Counted from the stretch's first letter, positions 32,655 to 42,554 are shown. The stretch: 64,000 nucleotides of DNA from Caloranaerobacter sp050286925 (GCF_050286925.1 NZ_JBFWFX010000002.1:227629-291628), one strand, 5' to 3'. Translations and numbers: made by a program. Notes: a model not told the origin generated them from the sequence alone.

Positions 32655-35126
32655 GTGAAAGAAAAAGTAGAACTATTAGCTCCAGTTGGAAGTATTGAGT
32701 CACTTTATGCAGCAGTTGAAAATGGAGCAGATGCAGTTTATTTAGGTGGGAAGATGTTTAATGCTAGGCAGTATGCATCGAATTTTGACAGAGAAGAATT
32801 AAAAAAAGCTGTTGAATATGCACATATAAAAGATGTTAAAGTATATGTTACTGTCAATATCTTATTAAGTGATTCTGAGTTTAAAGAGGCATTGGAGTAT
32901 ATATCCTTTTTATATAACATAGATGTAGACGCTATAATAATACAAGATTTAGGATTAGCTAGTTTAGTAAGAAAATTACTACCTGATTTTGAGATTCATG
33001 GAAGTACTCAGATGACTATTATTAATCAATACGGAGCAAAATTTTTGGAGGAGTTTGGTTTTACTAGAGTAGTTTTAGGTAGGGAGTTATCTTTAGAGGA
33101 AATTAGGTACATTAAAGATAAAACTAATATAGAATTAGAAGGATTTATTCATGGAGCATTGTGTATTTCTTATTCTGGACAGTGCTTAATGAGCAGTATA
33201 ATAGGTGGTCGTAGTGGTAACAGAGGTAGATGTGCACAACCGTGTAGAATGCCTTATACATTAGTTAATTCAGAAACAGGGCAAATAGTATCTTCAGAAT
33301 TAGATAAAAGATTTTTATTAAGTACTAGAGATTTAAATACTATAGAAGATTTAAATAAGATAGTAAAAGCAGGTATTATATCATTGAAAATAGAAGGAAG
33401 GATGAAAAGGCCAGAATATGTTGCAGTTATAGTAAGCAAATATAGGAAGGCATTAGATAATTTATATAACGGAATTGATAAAGTAATCTCTAAAGAAGAT
33501 AAGAAAGAATTATTGCAAATTTTCAATAGAAAGTTTACAAAAGGATATATTCTGGGCGATTTTGGTAAAGATTTAGTAGCGATAGATAGACCTGACAATA
33601 GAGGAGTATATATTGGGAAAGTTATTGATGTAGATAAAAAGTATATATACATTTTATTAGAAGATAGTTTGAATGTAGGAGATGGAATAGAAATAACTGA
33701 TAATAAGGGTAATAAGAATGGGATTATAGTAAATTCTATCTTTTTAAAAGGAAAACGAGTAGAATCTTGTAGAAAAGGAGAAGTAGCCAAGATAAAGAAA
33801 ATTGGTAATATAAAGAAAAATAGTAAGGTATATAAGACTTCTGATGTACTTTTATTAGAAAAGGCAAGAAAATCATTTACTGAAAGAGATAAATTAAAGA
33901 AGATAGACATTTATATGGAAGTTGAGATAAAAATAGGGCATCCTATTAAGATGCTTTTATGGGATGATAGAGGTAATTATGTTACAATTGAAAGTGAAGA
34001 AAAGGTGCAAGAAGGAACAAATATACATCTTACAGAAGAAAAAGTAATAAAACAATTAAGTAAATTAGGTGGAACTCATTATGTTCTTAAAGATATAAAC
34101 ATAAAATTAGAAAATAATTCTATGATTCCCGTTAGTGTATTGAATAAGTTAAGAAGAGAAGCTATAGAAGAATTAAATGAAAAAAGAGCTATAATAAACG
34201 AAAGGATTGAGATAAATGAAAAAGATATTTTAAATAAAATGCAAGATATTATAGGAAAAAGTAAACCTTACGTTAAAACAAATAATAAGTTAATAAGTGT
34301 TAGTATACAGTCATTTAAGCAGTTTGAAAAAATTGATTTAAATAAGTTAGACAGAGTATATATTAGTTATTGGGAAGGAATTAATGAAAGTATTGAAGAA
34401 ATAAAAAAACATGGTAAAGAGGTTTATTTGCAGACTGAAAGAATTTTGGCAAGTTCAGATTTTGAAACTTTAAATTGCCAAATTGAAAGTATTGGTATCG
34501 AAAATATTGATGGAATAAGTGTTTCTAACTTAGGAACTCTGAAATATATTAAAGAGAATTTTGATACTAATATACATTGTGATATAGGTATTAATGCATT
34601 TAATAGCTTTACTCTCAAGTTTCTTGAAGAATATGGTGTAAAAAGTGTTACTTTATCACCGGAGCTAAAATTAAATCAGATAAAAAATATTTGTCTAAAT
34701 ACTAATTTAATCTGCGAAACTATAGGGTATGGTTATTTGCCCGTGATGATAAGCAAATATTGTCCATTTTCTATTATTAAAGGGTGTTTATCAGATAAAG
34801 AATGTGATAGATGTAAGTTTAGATATGGTTATGGATTAAAAGACAGGTTAGGTAAAGTTTTTAGGATTATTAGAAAAAGTGGAGCTACTACAATATATAA
34901 CAGTCAACCACTGGTAGTTATTGAGAATTTAAAAGAAATTTATGATAGTAAAGTAGATATGGTTAGATTAGATTTTACATTTGAAGATGATATAAAAGAA
35001 ATACAGACAATGTATTATGAGTTTGCTAACAATAATATAAATGAAAAGAATGTTATAGAGTTTATTAATAAAATTAAAAAGAGTAGAGGTTTAACTAAAG
35101 GACACTACTATAGAGGAGTTCTTTAG
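32655..35126 (+). CDS. Peptidase U32 family protein with DUF3656-type C-terminus
   Basis: 823 residues from GTG 32655, 9 nt after AGGAG (the ATG at 32646 abuts that site). N-terminal TIM-barrel U32 domain (ELLAPVGSIESLYAAVENGA), the family signature around residues 165-197 (HGALCISYSGQCLMSS, then GGRSGNRGRCAQPCRMPY) with its cluster of Cys, and long C-terminal collagenase-like/DUF3656 region. A second Cys group (CPFSIIKGC, CDRC) lies near 700. Homologues such as RlhA act in 23S rRNA hydroxylation rather than proteolysis, so the peptidase label is uncertain. Followed by mutS2. Confidence 0.9.
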   Translation: MKEKVELLAPVGSIESLYAAVENGADAVYLGGKMFNARQYASNFDREELKKAVEYAHIKDVKVYVTVNILLSDSEFKEALEYISFLYNIDVDAIIIQDLGLASLVRKLLPDFEIHGSTQMTIINQYGAKFLEEFGFTRVVLGRELSLEEIRYIKDKTNIELEGFIHGALCISYSGQCLMSSIIGGRSGNRGRCAQPCRMPYTLVNSETGQIVSSELDKRFLLSTRDLNTIEDLNKIVKAGIISLKIEGRMKRPEYVAVIVSKYRKALDNLYNGIDKVISKEDKKELLQIFNRKFTKGYILGDFGKDLVAIDRPDNRGVYIGKVIDVDKKYIYILLEDSLNVGDGIEITDNKGNKNGIIVNSIFLKGKRVESCRKGEVAKIKKIGNIKKNSKVYKTSDVLLLEKARKSFTERDKLKKIDIYMEVEIKIGHPIKMLLWDDRGNYVTIESEEKVQEGTNIHLTEEKVIKQLSKLGGTHYVLKDINIKLENNSMIPVSVLNKLRREAIEELNEKRAIINERIEINEKDILNKMQDIIGKSKPYVKTNNKLISVSIQSFKQFEKIDLNKLDRVYISYWEGINESIEEIKKHGKEVYLQTERILASSDFETLNCQIESIGIENIDGISVSNLGTLKYIKENFDTNIHCDIGINAFNSFTLKFLEEYGVKSVTLSPELKLNQIKNICLNTNLICETIGYGYLPVMISKYCPFSIIKGCLSDKECDRCKFRYGYGLKDRLGKVFRIIRKSGATTIYNSQPLVVIENLKEIYDSKVDMVRLDFTFEDDIKEIQTMYYEFANNNINEKNVIEFINKIKKSRGLTKGHYYRGVL

Positions 35127-35179
35127 AATAAATCAAAATAGAAATATACTAGACAATGTAGAGAAAGTAGGTGAATAAA

Positions 35180-37558
35180 TTGAATGAAAAGACATTAAGG
35201 GTTCTTGAATATGATAAGATAATAGACAAGTTATTAGAGAAAGCTGAATCCTCTTTAGGTAAAGAATTAATAAATAAACTTAAGCCAAGTAATGATTTTT
35301 ATGAGGTAAAGAAGATGTTGGAAGAAACAGATGAAGCTGTTAAACTAATAATCAAAAGAGGAAGACCTCCTCTAGCTGGCATTCATAATGTATATGCTGA
35401 ACTAAAAAGAGCACAGATAGGAGCTTCGCTTAGTCCAGGAAGTTTGTTAAAAATTGCGGATACTCTAAGAGCAGCTAGGAGAATGAGTACATTTGTTAAG
35501 AAAAGTAAGGAAGATAAAAATTCTAGTTATCCAATAATAGAAAATATGGTAGATTTACTGTCAACATTTAGAGAATTAGAAGAAAGAATTTTTGAGTCAA
35601 TTATTAGTGAAGAAGAAATATCTGACAATGCTAGTCAAACGTTAAGAAATATAAGAAGGCAAATAGAATCTAAAAATGAAGCAATTAGAAACAAATTAAA
35701 TTCAATTATTAATTCATCAACTTATAGAAAGTATTTACAAGAATCTATTATCACAATAAGACAAGATAGATATGTGGTACCTGTAAAACAAGAGTACAGA
35801 GGTAATTTTCCAGGTTTAGTACATGACCAATCTTCTAGTGGGGCAACATTATTTATTGAGCCTATGGCAGTAGTTGAATTAAACAATCAGTTAAAAGAAC
35901 TTAAGCTAAAAGAAAAGGCTGAAATTGAAAGAATTTTAGCCGAATTGACAAGTTTAGTAGCTGAAAAAGCAGACAATATAAAAACAAATATAGATATATT
36001 GGCAAAATTAGATTTTATATTTGCTAAAGCAAAACTAGCACTAGAAATGGAAGCGGTTAAGCCTGAACTTAACAAAGAAGGTTATATTAACATTAAAAAA
36101 GGTAGACATCCATTAATAGATAAAGATAAAGTTGTACCTATAGATATTCACATAGGAAAAGAATTTGATACTTTAGTGATTACAGGACCTAATACAGGTG
36201 GTAAAACTGTTACATTAAAAACAGTTGGATTACTTTCATTAATGGGGCAGTCTGGACTTTTTGTACCAGCAGATTTTGGTAGTCAGATTGCTGTGTTCGA
36301 TAAGATTTTTGCAGATATTGGTGATGAGCAAAGTATAGAGCAGAGTTTAAGTACGTTTTCTTCTCATATGACAAATATAGTAGAAATTTTAAAAAATGTA
36401 CAACCTAATAATCTTATTTTGTTTGATGAATTAGGTGCTGGTACTGATCCTACAGAAGGTGCTGCTTTGGCAATGGCTATATTGAGTTACCTTCATAGTA
36501 TAGGAGCAAAGACAATTGCGACTACTCACTATAGTGAGTTGAAAATTTATGCATTGACAACTGAAGGTGTAGAAAATGCTTCAGTTGAATTTGATATAGA
36601 AACATTAAGCCCAACATATAGGTTGTTAATCGGTGTACCTGGAAAATCAAATGCTTTTGAAATATCAAAGAGATTAGGGCTTCAAGATTTTATTATTGAA
36701 AGAGCTAAAGATTTTATTTCCAGGGAAAACATTGAATTTGAAGATGTTTTGGCAAAGATTGAGAGAGACAGAAGAATAATAGAGCAAAATAGAGAGGAAT
36801 CTGAAAAACTGAAAAGAGATATAGACAGATTGAAAAAGGAATTAGATGAAAAGAGAATAAAATTAAATAAACAGAGAGAAAAACTATTATTTGAAGCTAA
36901 ACAGGAAGCAAAAAAGATTATTAAAGAAGCAAAGGAAGAAGCAGATAATATTATAAAACAACTTAGAGAGATTTCTATAGAAATAGATAAAGAGAAGAAT
37001 AAAAAAATTCAAGAAGCAAATGATAGATTAAAAAATAAGCTTGATAATTTACAAGCTGAACTAACAGAAAACTTATTGAACAAAAAGAACAGAAAACCAC
37101 CGAAAGATTTAAAACCAGGAGATACTGTAACTTTACTTAATTTAAACCAGACAGGAACTGTAATGTCTGAGCCAGATGAAGATGGAAATTTAGTTGTGCA
37201 AGTTGGTATTATGAAGATAAATGTTCATGTTAGTAATTTAGCTAGAGCTAAAGATAATGAACTAACGGATGAGAATTTTGGAACAAGAAAGATAATTACT
37301 TCTAAAGCTAAGTATATAAAAACTGAACTTGACTTGAGGGGGAAAACATTAGAAGAAGCTTTACTTGATACAGACAAGTACCTTGATGATGCATATATAG
37401 CAGGGTTAAAACAAGTTACTATTATACATGGAAAGGGTACTGGCGTATTAAGAGCGGGAATAAAACAGCTATTAAAATCGCATCGTCATGTTAAAAATTT
37501 TAGGTTAGGTAATTTTGGTGAAGGTGGCACAGGAGTAACTATAGTTGAACTAAAGTGA
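35180..37558 (+). CDS. mutS2: Endonuclease MutS2
   Basis: 792 residues from TTG 35180, giving the typical MNEKTLRVLEYDKII start; AGGTGA is 6-7 nt upstream, whereas GTG 35171 lies within it. Core/lever domains, ATPase with Walker A GPNTGGKT at ~336-343 and Walker B LILFDELGAGTDPTEG, long coiled clamp (~510-640), KOW-like DLKPGDTVTLLNLNQTG, and a C-terminal Smr nuclease domain from ~715 with LDLRGKTLEEA and HGKGTGVLR. Suppresses recombination and acts in ribosome rescue in Bacillus. Confidence 0.95.
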   Translation: MNEKTLRVLEYDKIIDKLLEKAESSLGKELINKLKPSNDFYEVKKMLEETDEAVKLIIKRGRPPLAGIHNVYAELKRAQIGASLSPGSLLKIADTLRAARRMSTFVKKSKEDKNSSYPIIENMVDLLSTFRELEERIFESIISEEEISDNASQTLRNIRRQIESKNEAIRNKLNSIINSSTYRKYLQESIITIRQDRYVVPVKQEYRGNFPGLVHDQSSSGATLFIEPMAVVELNNQLKELKLKEKAEIERILAELTSLVAEKADNIKTNIDILAKLDFIFAKAKLALEMEAVKPELNKEGYINIKKGRHPLIDKDKVVPIDIHIGKEFDTLVITGPNTGGKTVTLKTVGLLSLMGQSGLFVPADFGSQIAVFDKIFADIGDEQSIEQSLSTFSSHMTNIVEILKNVQPNNLILFDELGAGTDPTEGAALAMAILSYLHSIGAKTIATTHYSELKIYALTTEGVENASVEFDIETLSPTYRLLIGVPGKSNAFEISKRLGLQDFIIERAKDFISRENIEFEDVLAKIERDRRIIEQNREESEKLKRDIDRLKKELDEKRIKLNKQREKLLFEAKQEAKKIIKEAKEEADNIIKQLREISIEIDKEKNKKIQEANDRLKNKLDNLQAELTENLLNKKNRKPPKDLKPGDTVTLLNLNQTGTVMSEPDEDGNLVVQVGIMKINVHVSNLARAKDNELTDENFGTRKIITSKAKYIKTELDLRGKTLEEALLDTDKYLDDAYIAGLKQVTIIHGKGTGVLRAGIKQLLKSHRHVKNFRLGNFGEGGTGVTIVELK

Positions 37559-37567
37559 GGTTAGAGT

Positions 37568-38011
37568 ATGATTATAATAAGTGCATGTTTAGTTGGAATT
37601 AATTGTAAATATGATGGAGGAAATAATTTTAATGAAAAAGTATATGAATTATTTAAAAGTAAAAAAGCAATATTAGTCTGCCCTGAACAGTTAGGGGGAC
37701 TTCCTACACCTAGAGTCCCTTCAGAAATAGTTATTAAAGATGGTGAAATTAGGGTATTAAATAAAGAAGGAATTGATGTTACAGAAAATTTTTTAAAAGG
37801 AGGATATGAAACATTAAAAATTGCTAAAGCAGTAGGGGCAAGGCTGGCAATATTAAAATCAAAAAGTCCTTCATGCGGGGTAGGTTATATATATGACGGC
37901 ACATTTTCAGGAAAAATAACGGAAGGCAATGGAATCACAGCACAGTTGCTTATGAAAAATGGTATAAAAGTATGCACAGAAAATGATTTTTTAGATTATA
38001 TTTCTAAATAA
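37568..38011 (+). CDS. DUF523 family protein
   Basis: 147 residues, full length for DUF523. Conserved SACLVGINCKYDGGNN, CPEQLGGLPTPRVPSEI and LKSKSPSCGVGYIYDGTF carry the family's Cys residues, suggesting metal or Fe-S binding; function unknown. Starts 9 nt after mutS2. Confidence 0.88.
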   Translation: MIIISACLVGINCKYDGGNNFNEKVYELFKSKKAILVCPEQLGGLPTPRVPSEIVIKDGEIRVLNKEGIDVTENFLKGGYETLKIAKAVGARLAILKSKSPSCGVGYIYDGTFSGKITEGNGITAQLLMKNGIKVCTENDFLDYISK

Positions 38012-38037
38012 ATTAATTTGAATTAGGAGGAGATAAT

Positions 38038-38637
38038 ATGAAAAAGCTGATAACTATTTTATTAACAGTAACTCTTATAACAACTTTATTTGTTGGGTGT
38101 TCAAAAAAAGACAAAATTAAAGAAGATCAAGAAAATTTGAAAGACAATGCAGTTACGGAAGTTAAAAATGAATCTAAATCTGAAAATGTTGAGGAGAATA
38201 AAGTTGAAGAAGTAGACTATGTTTTATATTTAAAACAAAAATCTATTCCGTTCATTTTTGCTGAAAAATATACAATCAAAGCAGATGATCCAAGATTAAA
38301 AGATAAAAGTATTGAATGGATAGCATTAGAGCATCTAATAAATTTTAACGGTTTTAAAGATTTTATATCACCAATTCCAGAAGGTACAAAACTTTTAGGC
38401 TTAACTAAGGAAAATGGTGTTGTATATGTTGATTTATCAAAAGAATTTATAGATAACATGCCAAAGGATGAACAATCTACAAAAATTGCTATTGATTCAA
38501 TAGTAAATACGTTAACATTTTTCGATGGAAATGAGAGCGTTATGTTTAAAATAGAAGGACAAGTTGTTAAAAATATAAATGGAGTAGATTTAAGTAAGCA
38601 GTTCTATTTTAGTAGTGATTTCCTTCCAGATAAGTAA
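38038..38637 (+). CDS. GerMN-domain lipoprotein
   Basis: 199 residues. Lipoprotein signal with lipobox LFVGC (Cys 21), low-complexity Glu/Asn/Lys linker to ~60, then a GerMN domain: IPEGTKLLGLTKENGVVYVD, LSKEFIDN and the helix EQSTKIAIDSIVNTLTFF. GerM of Bacillus acts in sporulation (SpoIIQ-AH complex) and germination; here a spore or envelope role is inferred. AGGAGGAG before ATG. Confidence 0.88.
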   Translation: MKKLITILLTVTLITTLFVGCSKKDKIKEDQENLKDNAVTEVKNESKSENVEENKVEEVDYVLYLKQKSIPFIFAEKYTIKADDPRLKDKSIEWIALEHLINFNGFKDFISPIPEGTKLLGLTKENGVVYVDLSKEFIDNMPKDEQSTKIAIDSIVNTLTFFDGNESVMFKIEGQVVKNINGVDLSKQFYFSSDFLPDK

Positions 38638-38669
38638 TATAATTATATAAATATTTTAGGGGGTTTAGT

Positions 38670-39686
38670 ATGGATATAAAGCAAATTTATGAAACTGCTA
38701 GAAAAAGGATGAAAGGATATTGTAGAGTTTGTAACGAATGCAATGGCATTGCTTGTGCAGGTGAAGTCCCAGGAATGGGTGGAGTTGGTACTGGTACATC
38801 GTTTAAAAATAATGTAGAAGAATTAAAAAAGATACAGCTTAAGATGAGGACAATTCATGATGCTAAAACTCCTGATACTTCTATAGAATTGTTTGGGATA
38901 AAATTAAATATTCCTATAATATCTGCTCCTGTAACAGGAAACAGTTTTAATATGGGTGGAGCACTAACAGAAGAAGAGTATGTTGAAGCAGTTCTCAAAG
39001 GCAGTATTTCAGCTGGAACGATTGGTATGACAGGGGATACAGCCGATTTATCTATGTATATAACTGGATTAGAAGGAATAAAAAATGTAAATGGAATGGG
39101 CATACCAATAATTAAACCTAGAGAAAATGAAAAAATTATAGAAAATATAAGAAAAGCAGAAGAAGTTAAACCTCTAGCTATTGGTGTTGATATAGATGGT
39201 GCAGGGCTTATAACTATGGCTCTTAAAGGCCAGCCTGTTGGACCAAAAACTAAATCTGAATTGAAGGAATTAATTGAATCTACCGATTTACCTTTTATAT
39301 TAAAAGGTATTATGACACCGGATGAAGCAGAAATAGCTGTCCAAGTCGGTGCAAAAGCTATTGTTGTTTCTAATCATGGAGGAAGAGTTTTAGACCATAC
39401 TCCAGGAGTAGCTAAAGTACTTCCAGAGATAGTAGATGCTGTTAAAGGCAAAATTATTATTTTAGCTGATGGAGGAATACGTTCAGGAGTAGATGTATTT
39501 AAAATGTTGGCTCTGGGAGCAGATGCAGTATTATTGGGTAGGCCTATTATTATTGGAGCATATGGAGGATATGAAGAAGGCGTCACTGCAGTTTTAAACA
39601 AGATGAAGAAAGAATTATTGCAGGCAATGATATTAACAGGATGTAAAGATATAAAGTCAATAGATAGGACTAAGATAATTTTTTAA
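38670..39686 (+). CDS. FMN-dependent alpha-hydroxy-acid oxidoreductase
   Basis: 338-residue TIM-barrel flavoprotein of the lactate oxidase/glycolate oxidase family. Features: N-terminal Cys cluster (CRVCNECNGIAC) found in clostridial members, substrate-base His with the partner Arg in VVSNHGGRVLDH (~235), and phosphate-binding ADGGIRSGVDVFKMLALGAD. Probably oxidises an L-2-hydroxy acid with an electron carrier rather than oxygen in an anaerobe; the N-terminal cysteines might hold an Fe-S centre. Substrate unknown. GGGGG site before ATG; T-box-argS follows. Confidence 0.85.
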   Translation: MDIKQIYETARKRMKGYCRVCNECNGIACAGEVPGMGGVGTGTSFKNNVEELKKIQLKMRTIHDAKTPDTSIELFGIKLNIPIISAPVTGNSFNMGGALTEEEYVEAVLKGSISAGTIGMTGDTADLSMYITGLEGIKNVNGMGIPIIKPRENEKIIENIRKAEEVKPLAIGVDIDGAGLITMALKGQPVGPKTKSELKELIESTDLPFILKGIMTPDEAEIAVQVGAKAIVVSNHGGRVLDHTPGVAKVLPEIVDAVKGKIIILADGGIRSGVDVFKMLALGADAVLLGRPIIIGAYGGYEEGVTAVLNKMKKELLQAMILTGCKDIKSIDRTKIIF

Positions 39687-39692
39687 AGCCCC

Positions 39693-39721
39693 TTGATTTA
39701 CAAAAAATAATGTGGTATATT
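39693..39721 (+). promoter_or_regulatory. Probable promoter of T-box-argS
   Basis: TTGATT, 17-nt spacer, TATATT; start near 39728. Confidence 0.5.
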
Positions 39722-39748
39722 ATGATAAAAAACAGTCAAATTCGTTGA

Positions 39749-39963
39749 AGGGGAGAGTAGGATAAACTGAAGTAATAGCGAGCCGGGGACGGTGGAAGCC
39801 TGGCATGGAGGTTTATCTGAAGCGCACCCTGGAGAAGCTGTCTGAAATTTAGTAGGATAAGACGTATCCCTGCGTTAAAGGGTTAGAGTGGGCAAGTTAG
39901 ACTTGCCAATAAGAGTGGTAACACGGGATTAACTCTCGTCTCTTCAAGAGATGAGAGTTTTTT
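39749..39963 (+). promoter_or_regulatory. T-box riboswitch, arginine (specifier CGC)
   Basis: Stem I contains GAAG-CGC-ACCCTGG with specifier CGC (Arg) at 39823-39825, the same flanks as in the Phe T-box. T-box sequence AAGAGTGGTAACACGGG at 39911-39927. Terminator AACTCTCGTCTCTT paired to AAGAGATGAGAGTT then TTTTTT, ending 39963. Senses uncharged tRNA-Arg and controls argS 46 nt downstream. Confidence 0.93.
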
Positions 39964-40008
39964 GTTTGATGGAAAATAATACATAAATCATATAAAGGAG
40001 GTTTTAAA

Positions 40009-41709
40009 ATGATAGATTTCAAAAAAGAGATTGCACGAATTGTTAGTGAGCAGGTAGAATCTTTAAGCCAAGAAGATGTTGAAGCATTAATAGAAATTCC
40101 ACCAGATTATGACATGGGAGATTATGCTATGCCATGTTTTAAGTTGGCAAAAACGTTTAGAAAAGCTCCAAATCTAATAGCTCAAGAGATAGCAGAAACT
40201 TTAGATGGCAAAGAGTATTTTGAGAAGATTGAGAATGTTGGACCATATGTAAACTTCTTTATTGATAAAAAAGTTTTGGCTAAAACTGTATTAGAAGAAA
40301 TTTTTTCAAAAAAAGAAAACTATGGTTCATCAGATATGGGTAGTGGCAAAAATATTGTTATAGATTTTTCATCACCCAATATTGCAAAACCGTTCCACGT
40401 AGGACATTTGCGTTCTACTGTAATAGGGAATTCTCTGTATAAAATATATGAGTTTCTTGGATATAATTGTATTGGTATAAATCATTTAGGTGATTGGGGT
40501 ACGCAATTCGGAAAATTAATTACTGCATATAAAAAGTGGGGAAATAAAGAGGAAATAGAAAAAGAGCCTATTAAGACTTTATTAAAGCTTTATGTAAAAT
40601 TCCATGATGAAGCTGAATTAAATCCTGAATTAGAAGAAGAAGGAAGAAGATGGTTCAAAAAACTTGAAGACGGAGATGAAGAGGCTAGAAGGTTATGGAG
40701 TTGGTTTGTAGATTTAAGTTTAAAGGAATTTAATAAAATTTACGAATTACTAAAAGTTAAATTTGATTATTTTACAGGTGAAAGTTTTTACAATGACAAA
40801 ATGGATAGAGTAATAGAGCTATTAAAGGAAAAAAATCTGCTTAAAGAAAGTAAGGGAGCATATGTAGTTGATTTAGAAGAGTTTGATATGCCTCCTTGCT
40901 TAGTGTTAAAGAGTGATGGTGCTACTTTATATCCAACAAGAGATATAGCAGCAGCTATTTATAGAAAAGAAACATTCGATTTTGAGAAGGCACTTTATGT
41001 AACAGATTATTCACAGAATTTACATTTTGCTCAATGGTTCAAAGTTATTGAACTAATGGGATTTGAATGGGCGGATAAATTAGAACATGTACCTTTTGGA
41101 CGTGTAAGCACAGAAGAAGGTAGAATGCAAACTAGAAAAGGTAATGTAATTTTATTAGAAGAATTATTAAATAAAGCGATTGACAAAGTAAGAGAAATAA
41201 TAGAAGAAAAGAATCCAAATTTAGAAAATAAAGATGAAGTGGCTAGACAAGTTGGTATAGGAGCAGTAATTTTTAACGATTTAAGTAACAATAAGATAAA
41301 AGATATTGTATTTAATTGGGATAGAATGTTGAGCTTTGATGGAGAAACAGGTCCTTACGTTCAATATACTCATGCAAGAGCAAATAGTGTACTAAACAAA
41401 AAACAATATGATATTACTAATGATGTTGATTATTCAATATTAACTAATCAGGAAGCAGTTGATGTTATAAGATTGCTTCAATCATTCCCTGAAGCTATAG
41501 TAAATGCTATGGAAAAGAATGAACCTTCTATAATTACAAGACATATAGTAGATATAGCTCAGGCGTTTAATAAGTTCTATCACGAATGTCCTATAATTGT
41601 AGAAGATGAAAATATACAAAAAGCAAGATTATTACTTGTATTCGCTGTAAAAACTGTATTAAAAACTGGTTTAGGATTATTAGGCATTGATGCACCAGAT
41701 AAGATGTAG
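40009..41709 (+). CDS. argS: Arginyl-tRNA synthetase
   Basis: 566 residues, class I enzyme. Arg-specific N-terminal additional domain (~1-90), HIGH box within FHVGHLRS (~129-136), NHLGDWGTQFGKL, KMSKS-equivalent MQTRKGN (~373-379, lacking the usual second Lys, as in many ArgRS), and DALR anticodon-binding domain with GPYVQYTHARANSV (~445). AAAGGAGG before ATG. Regulated by the upstream T-box. Confidence 0.97.
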   Translation: MIDFKKEIARIVSEQVESLSQEDVEALIEIPPDYDMGDYAMPCFKLAKTFRKAPNLIAQEIAETLDGKEYFEKIENVGPYVNFFIDKKVLAKTVLEEIFSKKENYGSSDMGSGKNIVIDFSSPNIAKPFHVGHLRSTVIGNSLYKIYEFLGYNCIGINHLGDWGTQFGKLITAYKKWGNKEEIEKEPIKTLLKLYVKFHDEAELNPELEEEGRRWFKKLEDGDEEARRLWSWFVDLSLKEFNKIYELLKVKFDYFTGESFYNDKMDRVIELLKEKNLLKESKGAYVVDLEEFDMPPCLVLKSDGATLYPTRDIAAAIYRKETFDFEKALYVTDYSQNLHFAQWFKVIELMGFEWADKLEHVPFGRVSTEEGRMQTRKGNVILLEELLNKAIDKVREIIEEKNPNLENKDEVARQVGIGAVIFNDLSNNKIKDIVFNWDRMLSFDGETGPYVQYTHARANSVLNKKQYDITNDVDYSILTNQEAVDVIRLLQSFPEAIVNAMEKNEPSIITRHIVDIAQAFNKFYHECPIIVEDENIQKARLLLVFAVKTVLKTGLGLLGIDAPDKM

Positions 41710-41754
41710 AGTGAGAGATAAATACAAGTTAGTGATTAGGAAAATTGTATAAAA

Positions 41755-41812
41755 AAAGAACCTCTTTTGATTTAGTAGTAAACCAGTAAATTAAACAAAA
41801 GAGGTTCTTTTT
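41755..41812 (+). terminator. Terminator after argS
   Basis: 15-bp stem AAAGAACCTCTTTTG/CAAAAGAGGTTCTTT with a 26-nt loop, then TTTTT. Confidence 0.85.
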
Positions 41813-41950
41813 ATTATAATCAGTAATATTGACTGCGATATTGGTTAGTATTAGCTTTGGTAGGTATTGCTGTTAAAAATAGAGATATCATTCTATTTAA
41901 GATATATTCAACCTAAATATACAAATGATTACATAAAAAACAAAAAATGA

Positions 41951-41979
41951 TTGACATTACATATGTATGTATATATAAT
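41951..41979 (+). promoter_or_regulatory. Perfect consensus promoter with internal palindrome
   Basis: TTGACA, 17-nt spacer, TATAAT. The spacer holds TACATATGTA (10-bp palindrome), a possible operator. The following 180 nt contain only a short frame ending FLTQNLVLFGS near 42130 and no intact gene, so either the gene has decayed or a non-coding RNA is made. The stretch 41813-42162 holds nothing else I can support. Confidence 0.6.
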
Positions 41980-42162
41980 TGGATTAAGAAATATATCATT
42001 AGATTGGCAATTATCATCGGCCTAACTATTAAGATGTTTTACATAAATTTTTAGAAAGATTAGAAAAGGCAGTGGATATAGAAAAACATTGTAAATTTTT
42101 AACACAAAACTTGGTTTTATTTGGAAGTTGATTAGAAAAATAAACAAAAGGAAGTGATTGTA

Positions 42163-42346
42163 TTTCAAAAAGTTTGATATAATTCCCCATAGTCAGTAAC
42201 CTTCTTGGTTAATATTTTTGAGGGGTAATTTATATTAAATCAAAGGTTGCTGACTATTTTTATACCTAACCTTATGGAATTTTTTGGATATTAATCATAT
42301 TCTATTCTGTTGAGGGTTTATTTTTATGTTTGTTCAATACTAGTGA
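42163..42346 (+). repeat. 184-bp direct repeat, copy A (IS end)
   Basis: Same length and high identity to 45484-45667, in the same orientation. Each copy contains a 15-bp inverted repeat with one mismatch (ATAGTCAGTAACCTT at 42189-42203 and its partner at 42243-42257, then TTTTT) and ends with the CACTAGTG-type end motif. Interpreted as the right end of one insertion-sequence type. Confidence 0.8.
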
Positions 42347-42417
42347 ACAAAAATTATTAGATTATAATGCATGCAAAATTTATTAATTACATTTAAACAG
42401 AAAGGAGGTTTATTAAA

Positions 42418-42540
42418 ATGGAAATTAAAGTATTAATACCAGCTATCTTGAAGAAGAAAGTTGCACATAGTAATATTTCATTATCTTGTCATTATGCAGG
42501 ATGTGGCGCTGCAGATAGTTGGCCATTATACTTAAACTAA
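42418..42540 (+). CDS. 40-residue Cys-containing peptide: possible RiPP precursor
   Basis: ATG 42418 follows AAAGGAGG at ideal spacing. The product has a basic leader-like half (MEIKVLIPAILKKKVAHSN) and a tail SLSCHYAGCGAADSWPLYLN with two Cys, then stops. Immediately followed by radical SAM/SPASM maturase remains and an ABC exporter, the usual layout of a modified-peptide locus. Alternative: it is the frameshifted N-terminus of that maturase, because the next frame continues directly from WPLYL; but C-x4-C is not the radical SAM cluster motif. Not recognised as a known family. Confidence 0.5.
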   Translation: MEIKVLIPAILKKKVAHSNISLSCHYAGCGAADSWPLYLN

Positions 42541-42554
42541 AAGATGAAGGAATA

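Noticed and set aside
33254..33910. 218-codon minus-strand open frame inside the U32 peptidase gene
   Set aside because: Antisense shadow: composition is Ser/Leu/Ile-rich as expected from reversed AT-rich coding sequence, with no ribosome site, and the plus-strand product has clear family motifs.
42418..42540. SCIFF-type or subtilosin-type precursor identity for the Cys peptide
   Set aside because: Only two Cys, spaced C-x4-C, and no conserved core of those families; left as an unknown peptide.
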